Source: JALSRD01 sp964476595 (GTDB lineage Bacteria; Desulfobacterota; Desulfobacteria; Desulfobacterales; JALSRD01). Taken from it: 64,000 bases of DNA. A program made the translations under genes and the position numbers. The DNA is taken from NCBI GenBank assembly GCA_964476595.1, contig CAYZCL010000053.1:70165-134164 (forward strand), read 5' to 3'. Position 1 is the first letter of the stretch, and every line of letters begins with the position of its first letter. Shown here piece after piece: positions 51,233-59,744 of this stretch. The notes beneath the pieces were generated by a model. It did not search any database and was not told the DNA's origin. It saw only the letters and a list, made by a program, of their open reading frames with translations.

Positions 51233-51727
51233 ATGCAGAAGAAAAGATTCTGGCTCAAGGCAGGCATAGTGGCCGTACTGGCGGTGTTTTCTCTCAGCGC
51301 CACCCTCTATGCGGCCGCGGATGTTCCCGATGTCATCAAGATGGACGACAAGGCCTACAAGAAGCACAAAAAGGGCATCGTGGAATTCCATCACAAGAAG
51401 CACGCCGAGGACTACGCCAAGAAGTATCCGGATTTTTACAAGAACGGGTGTGGTGAGTGCCACCACGACAAGGACGGCAAGCCACTCAAGGATCTCAAAC
51501 CCAGTGACCACGTGCAGAAGTGCATCGAGTGCCACAAGATCCCCGGTGAGCGACCCAAGGGCAAGAACGCGCCCAAGCTTTCCAAGAAGGAGCGCCTGGA
51601 GTACCACGCCGAGGCGCTGCATTACAACTGCAAGGGGTGCCACAAGGCCTTCGACAAGAAAAACAAGACCAAGAAGGCGCCCACGACCTGCAACAAGTGC
51701 CATCCGAAAAAGAAGAAGAAAAAATAG
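51233..51727 (+). CDS. Tetrahaem cytochrome c3 family protein
   Basis: 164 aa with a signal peptide (MQKKRFWLKAGIVAVLAVFSLSATLYAAA). Four CxxCH haem sites are visible in the mature part: CGECH, CIECH, CKGCH and CNKCH, with further histidines (HHKKH, EYHAEALHY) as axial ligands, as in class III cytochromes. It is Lys-rich and ends in a poly-lysine tail (KKKKKK). Such proteins shuttle electrons between periplasmic hydrogenases or formate dehydrogenases and membrane complexes. GAAAGGAGGTAAAGG precedes the ATG. It follows tatC on the same strand by 90 bp, though it would itself travel by Sec. Confidence 0.92.
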   Translation: MQKKRFWLKAGIVAVLAVFSLSATLYAAADVPDVIKMDDKAYKKHKKGIVEFHHKKHAEDYAKKYPDFYKNGCGECHHDKDGKPLKDLKPSDHVQKCIECHKIPGERPKGKNAPKLSKKERLEYHAEALHYNCKGCHKAFDKKNKTKKAPTTCNKCHPKKKKKK

Positions 51728-51742
51728 CCGTGTAACGTCTGG

Positions 51743-53200
51743 TTAACGGGACACGCCGTAAGGGGTGTCGGTGCCCGCGTGTCGGGGTCCGTCGCCCCTT
51801 TTTCGTTCCCGCCGGTAGCGGTTCGCCTGGCGGACCAGCGCCGTCGCCCAGGAAGGGGCGCCCAGGGCGTGCAGGTGGGTGTAGGTGGCCAGTACGCGAT
51901 GTCGGCACAGGCCGTCGCGACCGTCGGCGAAACCGCTGCCGCGGCGCATCCGGAAAACGGCCTCGTAGGCGTCGTCGCGTGATTCCAACACCCGCGAGTA
52001 GTGGAATTCGTGTCCCCTGAGCTCCTGGCCTACCGCGAAGTAAGGGTTGGGGCGGTCCACCTCGACGACGGTGTAGCCGTGGCCCTGGGGGCGCCGCGAA
52101 AAACCGAAGGCGATCGGCAGCACGCCGCACATACGGTAGCGGTTTTCTTTCAGTACCAGCGTTTCGCCCAGGTACATGAGGCCGCCGCACTCCGCGTAGA
52201 CGGGCAGCCCCTGCTCCGCCATTCGGCGGATCTGCCGGCGGTAGGCGCTGTTGCCGGCCAGGGCGCGGGCATGGGTTTCGGGAAAACCCCCACCGATGTA
52301 AAGCGCGTCGATGTCGGCCGGCAGCCGCCCGTCCCGCAGGGGACTGGTGGTGACGATCTCGGCTCCGGCCGCCTCGAGCGCTTCGAGGTTTTCGGGGTAG
52401 TAGAACTGGAAGGCCGAGTCCTGCACCACGGCGATGCGCGGCTTTTCGCGGACGGCGTCCACGGCCACGGCGGTTTCGCAGGGTGTCTCCGGCAACGGCG
52501 GCGGCCCTTGCGCCCCCTCGGCCATGATGCGCTCCACGGCCGTCAGGTCGATGTAGCAACCAGCCATTTCGGCGGCGGCCTCCACGGACTGTGCGGCCCA
52601 GCGGTGCTCGGCCGTGGGGACGAGCCCCATGTGGCGTTCGGGAAACTTGCCGCTGTCGAGTTTGGGGATGGCGCCGATCACCGGGATGCGGCAGTAGCGC
52701 TCGATGTTGCGCCGCAGCACGCCCTCGTGGCGCTTGCCGGCCACGCGGTTCAAAACGATGCCGCGGATACGTACGTCGAGGTCGAATTGGCAGCAGCCGC
52801 CCACCACGGCCGCCATGGTACGGGTGGACTTGGTGCAGTCGATACAGAGCAGCACCGGGAGATCGAGACACTTGGCCAGTTCAGCCGTGCTGGTGCTGCC
52901 GGCGTCGTCGATGCCGTCGTAGAGGCCGCGGTTGCCCTCGATGACGGCCAAGTCGCCGGGCCGCATGCGGGTGGTGAAGGAGTGCCGGACGCAGTTGGGG
53001 GGAATGAAAAAAGTGTCCAGGTTGTAACAGGGCCGGCCCGCCGCCAGGGCAAGCCAGCCCGCATCGATATAGTCGGGGCCCTTTTTGAAGGGCGCGACGG
53101 CCCTGCCCCGGGCTCTCAGGGCGGCGGCGATGCCGACCGCCAGGATGGTCTTTCCGGACCCGCCTTTCAGGGCCGCGATAACGATTCCAGGAAGTCCCAT
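51743..53200 (-). CDS. dsrN: CbiA-type amidotransferase, probable sirohaem amide synthase DsrN
   Basis: 485 aa. N-terminal P-loop dethiobiotin-synthase-like domain (LPGIVIAALKGGSGKTILAVGIAAAL, GNRGLYDGIDDAGSTSTAELAK) and a C-terminal glutamine amidotransferase domain with the nucleophile in YAECGGLMYLGE. The family amidates acid side chains with glutamine and ATP. In dsr clusters the CbiA homologue (DsrN) is thought to convert sirohaem to the sirohaem amide of DsrAB; a role in cobalamin synthesis remains an alternative, but no other cobalamin gene is near. It ends the dsrABD operon, 81 bp after dsrD. Confidence 0.88.
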   Translation of the reverse strand: MGLPGIVIAALKGGSGKTILAVGIAAALRARGRAVAPFKKGPDYIDAGWLALAAGRPCYNLDTFFIPPNCVRHSFTTRMRPGDLAVIEGNRGLYDGIDDAGSTSTAELAKCLDLPVLLCIDCTKSTRTMAAVVGGCCQFDLDVRIRGIVLNRVAGKRHEGVLRRNIERYCRIPVIGAIPKLDSGKFPERHMGLVPTAEHRWAAQSVEAAAEMAGCYIDLTAVERIMAEGAQGPPPLPETPCETAVAVDAVREKPRIAVVQDSAFQFYYPENLEALEAAGAEIVTTSPLRDGRLPADIDALYIGGGFPETHARALAGNSAYRRQIRRMAEQGLPVYAECGGLMYLGETLVLKENRYRMCGVLPIAFGFSRRPQGHGYTVVEVDRPNPYFAVGQELRGHEFHYSRVLESRDDAYEAVFRMRRGSGFADGRDGLCRHRVLATYTHLHALGAPSWATALVRQANRYRRERKRGDGPRHAGTDTPYGVSR

Positions 53201-53281
53201 GTCATTGTGTCCCGGGATGCCACCTGCGGGGGGCTTCCCGTGCGGACGGCCCGCCTCGGCCCCTGAAAGAGAAGGAAGTTA

Positions 53282-53521
53282 TCAGTCTTCGTGCTCGGCG
53301 TGGGCCTGTTTGCCGGTGCCGGGCATGCCGTACATGGAGGTGCTGCCGCTGGACCAGTATTCCAGGACGCCCTCCTGCACCATCTGGTTGATCAGCTTCT
53401 TGGCCACGCGCGGCTTTTCGCCCAGGATCTTGGCCAGGTCGCTGAAGTAGAACTTCGACTTGGTCTTGAGTTTCTTCTCCAGCGCTTCCGTGATTTTCTG
53501 TTTCGCCTCTTCGTATTCCAT
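53282..53521 (-). CDS. dsrD: Dissimilatory sulfite reductase subunit D
   Basis: 79 aa, the standard DsrD size. A winged-helix fold: EYEEAKQKITEALEKKLKTKSKFYFSDLAKIL, then PRVAKKLINQMVQEGVLEYW. DsrD is found in sulfate reducers of this type and acts as an allosteric activator of sulfite reduction. The C-terminal tail after SGSTSMYGMPG is short and charged. It lies 75 bp after dsrB. Confidence 0.95.
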   Translation of the reverse strand: MEYEEAKQKITEALEKKLKTKSKFYFSDLAKILGEKPRVAKKLINQMVQEGVLEYWSSGSTSMYGMPGTGKQAHAEHED

Positions 53522-53596
53522 CTCGTTGCCTCTCTTCCCGTGTCCGGGGGCGCTTTTCCTGGAGAAAAGGCACCCCCGGGGTCGTTTGTTTCGGCG

Positions 53597-54745
53597 TTAG
53601 AACTTGAACTGCGTGGTCTGGCGCCAGGTGTAGTAGGCCGGATCACGGAAGTCGTCGATGAGGTGGTGGGTGAACTCCAGTTCGCACTTCTCGAAGAATC
53701 GTTCCCACCCGATACGCTCGGCCCACTCGCCCAGGCGCTCGTACTTGCGGGCATCGGCGGCGTAGACCTCAATCATCTTCTTGATGACCTCGACGGTCTT
53801 GGGCCAGCGCGGCGGCTCGTTGGGGATGAAGGCCACCACGACCTTGGAGAACTTGGGCGGGCTGATACGATTGGAAACCTTGCCGCCCGCCATGATGACG
53901 ATACCGTCACCCTCGGTGTCCGCCAGGGGCAGTGAGGGGCACATGGTGTAGCAGTTGCCGCAGAACATACAGCGCTCTTCCTTGATGGCCACGGAGTTGA
54001 CCTTCTTGCCGTCGGGCAGCTCCACCTTGGCCGGCCGGATGGCCGCCGTGGGGCAGGCCGCGATGGCCAGCGGGATCTCACACATTTTGTCCAGGTATTC
54101 GTGGTCGATCATGGGCGGCTTGCGGTGGTAGCCCAGGATGGCGATGTCCGAGCAGTGCACGGCGCCGCACATGTTCAGGCAACAGGCCAGCGAAACCCGC
54201 ACATGGGCCGGCAGGCGGTGGTTCTGGAAATCGGTGAACAGCTCGTCCATGACGGCCTTGACCGGTCCCGAGGCATCCGTGGCGGGGGTATGGCAGTGAA
54301 TCCATCCCTGGGTGTGGACGATGTTGCTGACACCGGCGCCGGTGCCGCCGATGGGGAACTTGAAGCTGCCGCCGGCGAACTTGCGGCTTTCCAGGTCTTT
54401 GATCAGCGGGTCGACCTTTTCCTTGCTGTCCACCATGAACTCGATGTTGTTGCGCGTGGTAAAGCGCAGGTAGCCGTCACAGTGCTTTTCGGCAATTTCG
54501 CAGATCTCGCGGATGTGCGTGGTGCTCATCAGGCGCGCACCGCCGCAGCGCACGGTATAGACCTCGTCACCGCTCTTGGCCACGTGGACCAGTACGCCCG
54601 GCCGCAGGTACTCGTGGTAGAGCCACTGCCCCTTGTTCTTGGCGATGACCGGCGGATAGAATTCGTCGTATTTGCGCGGACCGATATCGGTGATCCGGTC
54701 TTCCATCGGTTTGTCGGGATTGTATCCGGAAGAAATAAATGCCAT
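53597..54745 (-). CDS. dsrB: Dissimilatory sulfite reductase subunit beta
   Basis: 382 aa. Shows the sulfite reductase repeat: RFTTRNNIEFMVD, the sirohaem/4Fe-4S cluster region with VSLACCLNMCGAVHC, and a ferredoxin-like insert with CMFCGNCYTMCPSLPL. Together with DsrA it forms the alpha2beta2 enzyme that reduces sulfite in the cytoplasm with electrons from the membrane DsrMKJOP and DsrC. Starts 12 bp after dsrA stop, with GGAGGG before the ATG. Confidence 0.96.
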   Translation of the reverse strand: MAFISSGYNPDKPMEDRITDIGPRKYDEFYPPVIAKNKGQWLYHEYLRPGVLVHVAKSGDEVYTVRCGGARLMSTTHIREICEIAEKHCDGYLRFTTRNNIEFMVDSKEKVDPLIKDLESRKFAGGSFKFPIGGTGAGVSNIVHTQGWIHCHTPATDASGPVKAVMDELFTDFQNHRLPAHVRVSLACCLNMCGAVHCSDIAILGYHRKPPMIDHEYLDKMCEIPLAIAACPTAAIRPAKVELPDGKKVNSVAIKEERCMFCGNCYTMCPSLPLADTEGDGIVIMAGGKVSNRISPPKFSKVVVAFIPNEPPRWPKTVEVIKKMIEVYAADARKYERLGEWAERIGWERFFEKCELEFTHHLIDDFRDPAYYTWRQTTQFKF

Positions 54746-54757
54746 GGTGTGCCCCTC

Positions 54758-56074
54758 CTATCTCTGATGGTATTTTCTGAATTCGTTGATGTCGCGCTTG
54801 AAGCCGCCCGGAACCTCTTCTTCCTTCCAGAAGATGTAGGGGTTGTGGCGCGGTTCCTGAACCATGCGCGGATCGGCGTCGAATCCGAGAACATCGAGCA
54901 TCTTCTGCAGGCCCTGGCGCTTCATCAGTTCGCCGAGGCGCTCACGGTTCTTGCCCTCTTCCATCCACCAATCCCAGATGGGCTCGATGACTTTCTCCTT
55001 GATCTCGGTGTAAGGTGGTTCGGCTTTCATGAAGGGCACGATGAGCGATCCCATCTGGGCGCCGTCCAGGATGGGCGCCTTGGCGCCGGCCAGGATGGTG
55101 ACGCCGCGGTCGTCGCCGATATGCAGGGCACGCGGCATGACGTTGATGCAGTGCATGCAGCGGTTGCACTCCTTGTTGTTGATCTTCAGCTTGCCGTCTT
55201 CCATCCACATGCACTCGGTGGGGCAGTTGTCGATGACTTCCTTCTGGATGTCGAACGGACCCCAGTCGCGTCCCGAGTGGGCGCCGGCATTGGGCGGAAT
55301 CTCGCCGCCGATGTAGGCCGCCACGGCTTCCTGGTCGATCTTGATGTCGTCGCGCCAGGTGCCGATGAAGGACAGGTCGGAACGGGCGATGGAGGCCACG
55401 CAGCAGTTGGGGCAGCCATCGAACTTGAACTTGAATTTGTAGGGGAAGGCCGGACGGTGCAGCTCGTCCTGGTACTCCTGGGTCAGGTCGTAGCACAGGT
55501 CCTGGGTGTCGTAGCAGGCGAATTCACAGCGCGCCTGGCCCACGCAGTCCGCCGGGGTCCGGAGGTTGGAACCGGATCCGCCCAGGTCCTGGTTGTATTT
55601 GTGGGTCATTTCGTAGAAGATTTCTTCCAGCTGAGGGGTGGTGGTGCCCAGGAAGATGATGTCGCCGGTGGAGCCGTGCATGTTGGTAATACCGCTGCCG
55701 CGGAAGTCCCACAGATCGCAGAGCTGCTTGAGGTATTCGGCTTTGTAGAACTTCCCGCCGGGCTGGTTGACGCGCATGGTGTGGAAGTGCGCCACGCCGG
55801 GGAACTGTTCGGGCTGGTCGCAGTAACGGCCGATGACGCCGCCGCCGTATCCGAAGACACCCACGATGCCGCCGTGTTTCCAGTGGGTCCGGCCGTGTTC
55901 GTAGGAGAGTTCGAGGACGCCCAGCAGGTCTTCGACCACGTCTTGGGGAATCTGGAATTCGATGTTCTCTTCGTTCTTCGCCCTAACTTCCGCTTGCTGT
56001 TTCAGGTCGGACACGAAACTCGGCCACGGCCCGGATTCCAGCTGGTCCAACATAGGGGTTTCATGTTTTGCCAT
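54758..56074 (-). CDS. dsrA: Dissimilatory sulfite reductase subunit alpha
   Basis: 438 aa, the usual length. Sirohaem and 4Fe-4S ligands lie in the CEFACYDTQDLC and GCPNCCVASIARSD stretches; a ferredoxin domain follows with CNRCMHCINVMP after the CPTECMWMEDG segment. It is the catalytic subunit of sulfite reduction, the last step of sulfate respiration. TGGAGGTAAAAG precedes the ATG. The operon has its own promoter at 56263-56235, with a leader of about 150 nt. Confidence 0.97.
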   Translation of the reverse strand: MAKHETPMLDQLESGPWPSFVSDLKQQAEVRAKNEENIEFQIPQDVVEDLLGVLELSYEHGRTHWKHGGIVGVFGYGGGVIGRYCDQPEQFPGVAHFHTMRVNQPGGKFYKAEYLKQLCDLWDFRGSGITNMHGSTGDIIFLGTTTPQLEEIFYEMTHKYNQDLGGSGSNLRTPADCVGQARCEFACYDTQDLCYDLTQEYQDELHRPAFPYKFKFKFDGCPNCCVASIARSDLSFIGTWRDDIKIDQEAVAAYIGGEIPPNAGAHSGRDWGPFDIQKEVIDNCPTECMWMEDGKLKINNKECNRCMHCINVMPRALHIGDDRGVTILAGAKAPILDGAQMGSLIVPFMKAEPPYTEIKEKVIEPIWDWWMEEGKNRERLGELMKRQGLQKMLDVLGFDADPRMVQEPRHNPYIFWKEEEVPGGFKRDINEFRKYHQR

Positions 56075-56411
56075 CTTTTACCTCCATTCGGTTATGAATT
56101 GCCTCCCTAACAATCAAAAACAATGGTTTTCCCCTCAGGGCTGCCGGCGGTCACCTCCTCTCACGTTTGGACTTTTGCATTATATACTGTGTAAAATTGA
56201 GTCGTGTCGCGTGCACATAAGTCCCAAGAAGGTAGATATATAATTTATTGGCCATCTTGTCAATAAAAAAGGACGGTTGCAGGGATGTGCGGAGAACTCG
56301 GGGCGGTGCGGGTGTCGGCCCCATCATCTTGTGGGCCGGGTGTCCGGACTTCCACATGTTGTGTAAAACCTCGGCAAAACGGGGGGCGCAGGACCGTGGG
56401 CGGCCGACGGT
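56075..56411. other. dsr upstream region, 337 bp
   Basis: Holds the dsr promoter and leader. The stretch 56160-56275 is AT-rich for this genome. Two direct TGTGTAAAA copies (56188-56196 and 56360-56368) flank the promoter. No gene recognised. Confidence 0.5.
56235..56263 (-). promoter_or_regulatory. Promoter of the dsrABD-dsrN operon
   Basis: TTGACA, 17-bp spacer, TATATC on the minus strand; predicted start near 56228. A second TATAAT at 56184-56179 has no good -35 and might serve an activated start. Confidence 0.78.
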
Positions 56412-57554
56412 TCAGTCGCCCCGCAGGGCGGCGCGCAGCAGCCGACAGTGTTCCGGCAGGCGGGGCCGAACCAGCGCCTTCTCTTCGTCCCCGAGGTGGG
56501 TCTCGACCAGTTGCCGGCACAGCGCCAGCAGGTCTTTCTCGTCGACCGCCCCCAGGTAGGCGGTGAAAAAATCCACGGATTCGCCCGGCATCCCGCGCGC
56601 GCGGCATCCCTCCGCCAGCCCCTCGAAAAACCCCCGCACCGTGGCTTCTACCACGGCATCGTGCAGCCAGACCAGGTCGTCCACCCCGTTGAGCCGATCG
56701 AGCCGCATGCGGATGCTGAGTTGCAGCAGGAAGACCAGCAGTGCCTCGAGGATCAGCCGGCCGCCGTCGTCGTCGGCGGGGTCGTGGTCAAATAGCGGGC
56801 CGTACGAGCGGGCCGAAACCAGCCGCACTTCGAGGGTGTCGTTTCCGGTACGCACGACGAAATCTCCGGCGGCGTGGTGCCAGGGGTGCACGTGTTCGAA
56901 GGTTTCCGGGTTGTAGCAGGCCGCCAGGATGGCAGCCGCCCGGCGGTAGATCGCCAGCACCGGCGGCCCGGTGAGGGTGCGGTCGCCGCCTTCGGGGTCC
57001 CAGACGACCACCGAGGGTTTCCCGGCGCCGGTGCGCCGGGCGTGAAACTCGCAGAAGCCGTCCAGCCAGCGAGCCAGGAACATGGCCGCCGGCAGGGGGG
57101 ATTGTACCGTTCCCCATCCATAGACACGGGGAAAAAAATTCATCCCCAGCTCGCGCTCCAGCCGCTCCAGGGCGGCGAACTCAGTTTGCAGCTGTGCCCG
57201 GCCGGCGTCGGAAACCGCGATATTGAGCACGAAACGGGCCCGTCGACCGCTGACGCAGGCCTCGAGACGGCAGGGGTGGTAGAATTGGCCGTGCTTAACG
57301 AGAAAGACGTCCAGTCCGTCGAGGGCCTTTGCGACCGCAGCCTGGCCCAGTTCGGCCGAGAGGCCTTCTGCCAGGGCGGCCCGGCCGGCGTCGGTTTCGA
57401 AGAAGGCGCCCACGGCCCGAAAGAGGTCGCCGCAGGTGGGCGCGCGACGGCCGAGGCTGTTTCCGGGGGCCTGGCGGGGTGCGGCGGACGGGGCGTGGAA
57501 AGCCGCTCGGTAAAGCGGCAGGGACCGCCGCCAGTGGGCGTCGCCGGGCCTCAC
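56412..57554 (-). CDS. Unknown protein, possibly kinase-like fold
   Basis: 380 aa starting at GTG 57554 (weak ribosome-binding site). I do not recognise a family. The sequence LVKHGQFYHPCRLEACVSGRRARFVLNIAVS, followed by TEFAALERLERELGMNFFPRVYGWG, reads like the N-lobe and hinge of an aminoglycoside-phosphotransferase-type fold, and HPWHHAAGDFVVRTG could be its catalytic loop, but key acids are not clear. No signal or membrane segment. It lies between the TPR gene and dsrA on the same strand; since dsrA has its own promoter, cotranscription is uncertain. Confidence 0.7.
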   Translation of the reverse strand: MRPGDAHWRRSLPLYRAAFHAPSAAPRQAPGNSLGRRAPTCGDLFRAVGAFFETDAGRAALAEGLSAELGQAAVAKALDGLDVFLVKHGQFYHPCRLEACVSGRRARFVLNIAVSDAGRAQLQTEFAALERLERELGMNFFPRVYGWGTVQSPLPAAMFLARWLDGFCEFHARRTGAGKPSVVVWDPEGGDRTLTGPPVLAIYRRAAAILAACYNPETFEHVHPWHHAAGDFVVRTGNDTLEVRLVSARSYGPLFDHDPADDDGGRLILEALLVFLLQLSIRMRLDRLNGVDDLVWLHDAVVEATVRGFFEGLAEGCRARGMPGESVDFFTAYLGAVDEKDLLALCRQLVETHLGDEEKALVRPRLPEHCRLLRAALRGD

Positions 57555-57606
57555 CGGCCGCCGGCGGTCGGCCAGGAAGAAAGAATAAACGTCCGTTTTC
57601 GGTGAA

Positions 57607-58236
57607 TCAGCGATGGGCTTCCAGCTCTTTCAGGATTTCCGGCGCCACTTCGTAGCCCAGTTCGGTGGCCTTGTCGGCGTGTTCGATGGCTTTCCGGTGA
57701 TCGCCCTTTTCCAGGTAGGCGATGGCCAGGTTGTTGTGGGCGATGGCGAACTCGGGCTGCAGCTCGATGACTTTCAGGTTGGTGGCGATGCTATCGTCCA
57801 CGCGGCCCTTGAGCAGGTAGGCATTGGCCAGGGTGGTCAGGGCCTGCACGAAACGGAAATTGAAATAGGTGGCCCTTTCCAGCGCCTTGATGGCTTCGTC
57901 CAGGTCGCCTTTCTGCATGTACACGAATCCGATGTTGCCGTAGCCCTCCGAAAAACCGGGCCGGGTCTTGACGGCCATCTTGTTGTACTCCAGGCAGCCG
58001 TCCAGGTCGCCGCGCTGCAGGCAGATGCCGCCCAGCTGAACGTAGGCTTCGGCCAGGGTGGGGCTGCACTCCAGGGCCTCCTGGAGCTCCTTTTCGGCTT
58101 CGTCGAATTTTTTCAGCCCGATCAGGGCCACGGCCAGGTTGTAATGGGACGTGCCGCACTCGGGGTTGGCGGCGATGGCGGCCCGCTGTCGGGCGATGTA
58201 CTCGTCTACATTTTTGGCTTTGGGTGCTTTCGGCAT
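57607..58236 (-). CDS. Tetratricopeptide repeat protein
   Basis: 209 aa made almost wholly of TPR repeats, about five (for example CGTSHYNLAVALIGLKKFDEAEKELQEALECSP and GYGNIGFVYMQKGDLDEAIKALERATYF). No signal peptide, so cytoplasmic; TPRs act as scaffolds for protein complexes. The ATG at 58236 has GAGGGGAG upstream and a strong promoter (58302-58274) 38 bp away. It is the first gene of a minus-strand run that leads through the kinase-like unknown to dsrA. A scaffold for sulfite-reduction proteins is only speculation. Confidence 0.85.
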   Translation of the reverse strand: MPKAPKAKNVDEYIARQRAAIAANPECGTSHYNLAVALIGLKKFDEAEKELQEALECSPTLAEAYVQLGGICLQRGDLDGCLEYNKMAVKTRPGFSEGYGNIGFVYMQKGDLDEAIKALERATYFNFRFVQALTTLANAYLLKGRVDDSIATNLKVIELQPEFAIAHNNLAIAYLEKGDHRKAIEHADKATELGYEVAPEILKELEAHR

Positions 58237-58273
58237 GTGTGATCCACTCCCCTCGGTGTTTTCAGAGTCCCGA

Positions 58274-58302
58274 AGTTTAGAGGGCGGGTCGTAAAAAGTC
58301 AA
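58274..58302 (-). promoter_or_regulatory. Promoter of the TPR gene
   Basis: TTGACT, 17-bp spacer, TAAACT on the minus strand; predicted leader about 31 nt. Confidence 0.75.
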
Positions 58303-58586
58303 TTAAAAAGAGGGGATATTTTTCTTGACACGGCGGCCCTTATTTTTTACCAAGGTTCCTGTGCAGGTGTTCGGGATTCCCTCTGTCGTTTCCGCCGCAG
58401 GCTGGATTTCAGGCACCATTCCTCCCGGAGCGCAGTTTCAGTTCCGTTGTTGACAGTTGGATATCGGCTGCGCCGTTTTCCGGCATGGAAAGCGGCGCCG
58501 ACCGGATCGGTGACAGGATGGCGGGCGCCGTATGCGTTGAAAACGGGCGTCCGCGAAAAAAAGCCGCACGCAAAAGGAGACCCGAC

Positions 58587-59627
58587 ATGACGACGCTCGC
58601 AGGATGCCATACCGCATTGATCACTCCCTTCGAGGGCGAGGCCATCGATTACGACGGGCTCGAAAAACTGGTCAATTTCCAGATCGCCAACGGTATCGAT
58701 GGGATACTGGCCGTCGGAACCACCGGCGAAAGCCCCACCCTGACCTGGGACGAGCACATCCGGGTCATCGCCGCCGTGGCCGAAAAGACCCGCGGCAAGT
58801 GCCTGTGCATCGCCGGTACGGGCAGCAACAACACCAGCGAGACCCTGGAGGGCACCAAACACGCGGCCGAGGCCGGCGTGGAAGCCGTGCTGCTGGTCGA
58901 TCCCTACTACAACGGCCCCAGTTCGCTGGAGATCCGGCGGGAATACGTGGAGCCGGTGGCCAACGCCTTTCCGGGCGTCGAGATCATTCCCTACATCATC
59001 CCGGGCCGTACCGGCGCCCAGCTGCTTCCCGAGGATCTGGCCCTGCTCAACGAGCGCTGCCCCAACGTCAACACCGTCAAGGAGGCCACCGGCGACCTGG
59101 AAAACATGAAGCGCACACGGGCCTGCTGCGGACCCGATTTCACCATTTTGTCCGGAGACGACGGCATGACCTACGCCATGATGACCGACCCGCAGGTGGC
59201 CGCCGCCGGCGTGATCTCCGTGATCTCCAACGTGGTGCCGGCCGCCGTGGTCAAACTGGTGCGGCTACTGGCCGAGGGGCACCAGGATGCGGCCCGTGAA
59301 CAGGCCGCGGCGCTGGAACCGCTCTTCGGCCTGGTGATGGTCAAGACAATGGAGTCCACGCCCCACGGCGAGGTGCTCTGCCGCGCCCGCAACCCGCTGG
59401 GTGTCAAGACCCTCATGTCGATCCTGGGCATGCCTTCGGGCGGATGCCGGCAGCCCCTGGGAAAGATGAGCCGCAAGGGGATGGAAACGGTGCTGGCCGC
59501 CGCCCGCAAGACCCACGCCGAGCACCCGGAAATCCTGGCGCCGGTGGCCGATTTCTTCGGCGTCGACATCCAGGAACGGCTGGAAGACCCGGCCTTCCGG
59601 GAAGGCCTCTGCTACGACAGTTATTAG
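58587..59627 (+). CDS. dapA: DapA-family aldolase (4-hydroxy-tetrahydrodipicolinate synthase-like)
   Basis: 346 aa. DapA motifs: GTTGESPTLTWDEH near the N-terminus, the active-site tyrosine in VDPYYNGPS, IIPGRTG with the substrate-carboxylate Arg, and the Schiff-base Lys in VNTVKEATGD. It should condense pyruvate with aspartate semialdehyde in lysine and cell-wall synthesis. It is about 50 residues longer than E. coli DapA; the extra part is C-terminal and helical (KMSRKGMETVLAAARKTHAEHPEILAPVADFF). AAAAGGAGA precedes the ATG. It stands alone with a strong terminator after it. A related aldolase role is possible. Confidence 0.88.
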   Translation: MTTLAGCHTALITPFEGEAIDYDGLEKLVNFQIANGIDGILAVGTTGESPTLTWDEHIRVIAAVAEKTRGKCLCIAGTGSNNTSETLEGTKHAAEAGVEAVLLVDPYYNGPSSLEIRREYVEPVANAFPGVEIIPYIIPGRTGAQLLPEDLALLNERCPNVNTVKEATGDLENMKRTRACCGPDFTILSGDDGMTYAMMTDPQVAAAGVISVISNVVPAAVVKLVRLLAEGHQDAAREQAAALEPLFGLVMVKTMESTPHGEVLCRARNPLGVKTLMSILGMPSGGCRQPLGKMSRKGMETVLAAARKTHAEHPEILAPVADFFGVDIQERLEDPAFREGLCYDSY

Positions 59628-59670
59628 CTGCGACAGGCCCGGTTCGCCGCGGCCCGCCGCCCTGAATCAG

Positions 59671-59707
59671 AAAACGCCTGTCCGCGGGAGTGCGGGCAGG
59701 CGTTTTT
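59671..59707. terminator. Intrinsic terminator after dapA (bidirectional)
   Basis: Stem AAAACGCCTGTCCGC / GCGGGCAGGCGTTTTT (59671-59685 with 59692-59707, one wobble), followed by a T-run on + and mirrored by an A-run before it, so it can serve both the + dapA and the convergent - gene. Confidence 0.9.
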
Positions 59708-59744
59708 CATCGTGTGTATCGTTGCGGAACGCGGGGGGCCGCGT

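Noticed and set aside
58320..58360. Promoter for dapA at TTGACA 58325
   Set aside because: A good -35, but the 17-bp position gives TACCAA and the only T-rich -10 is too close; not convincing.
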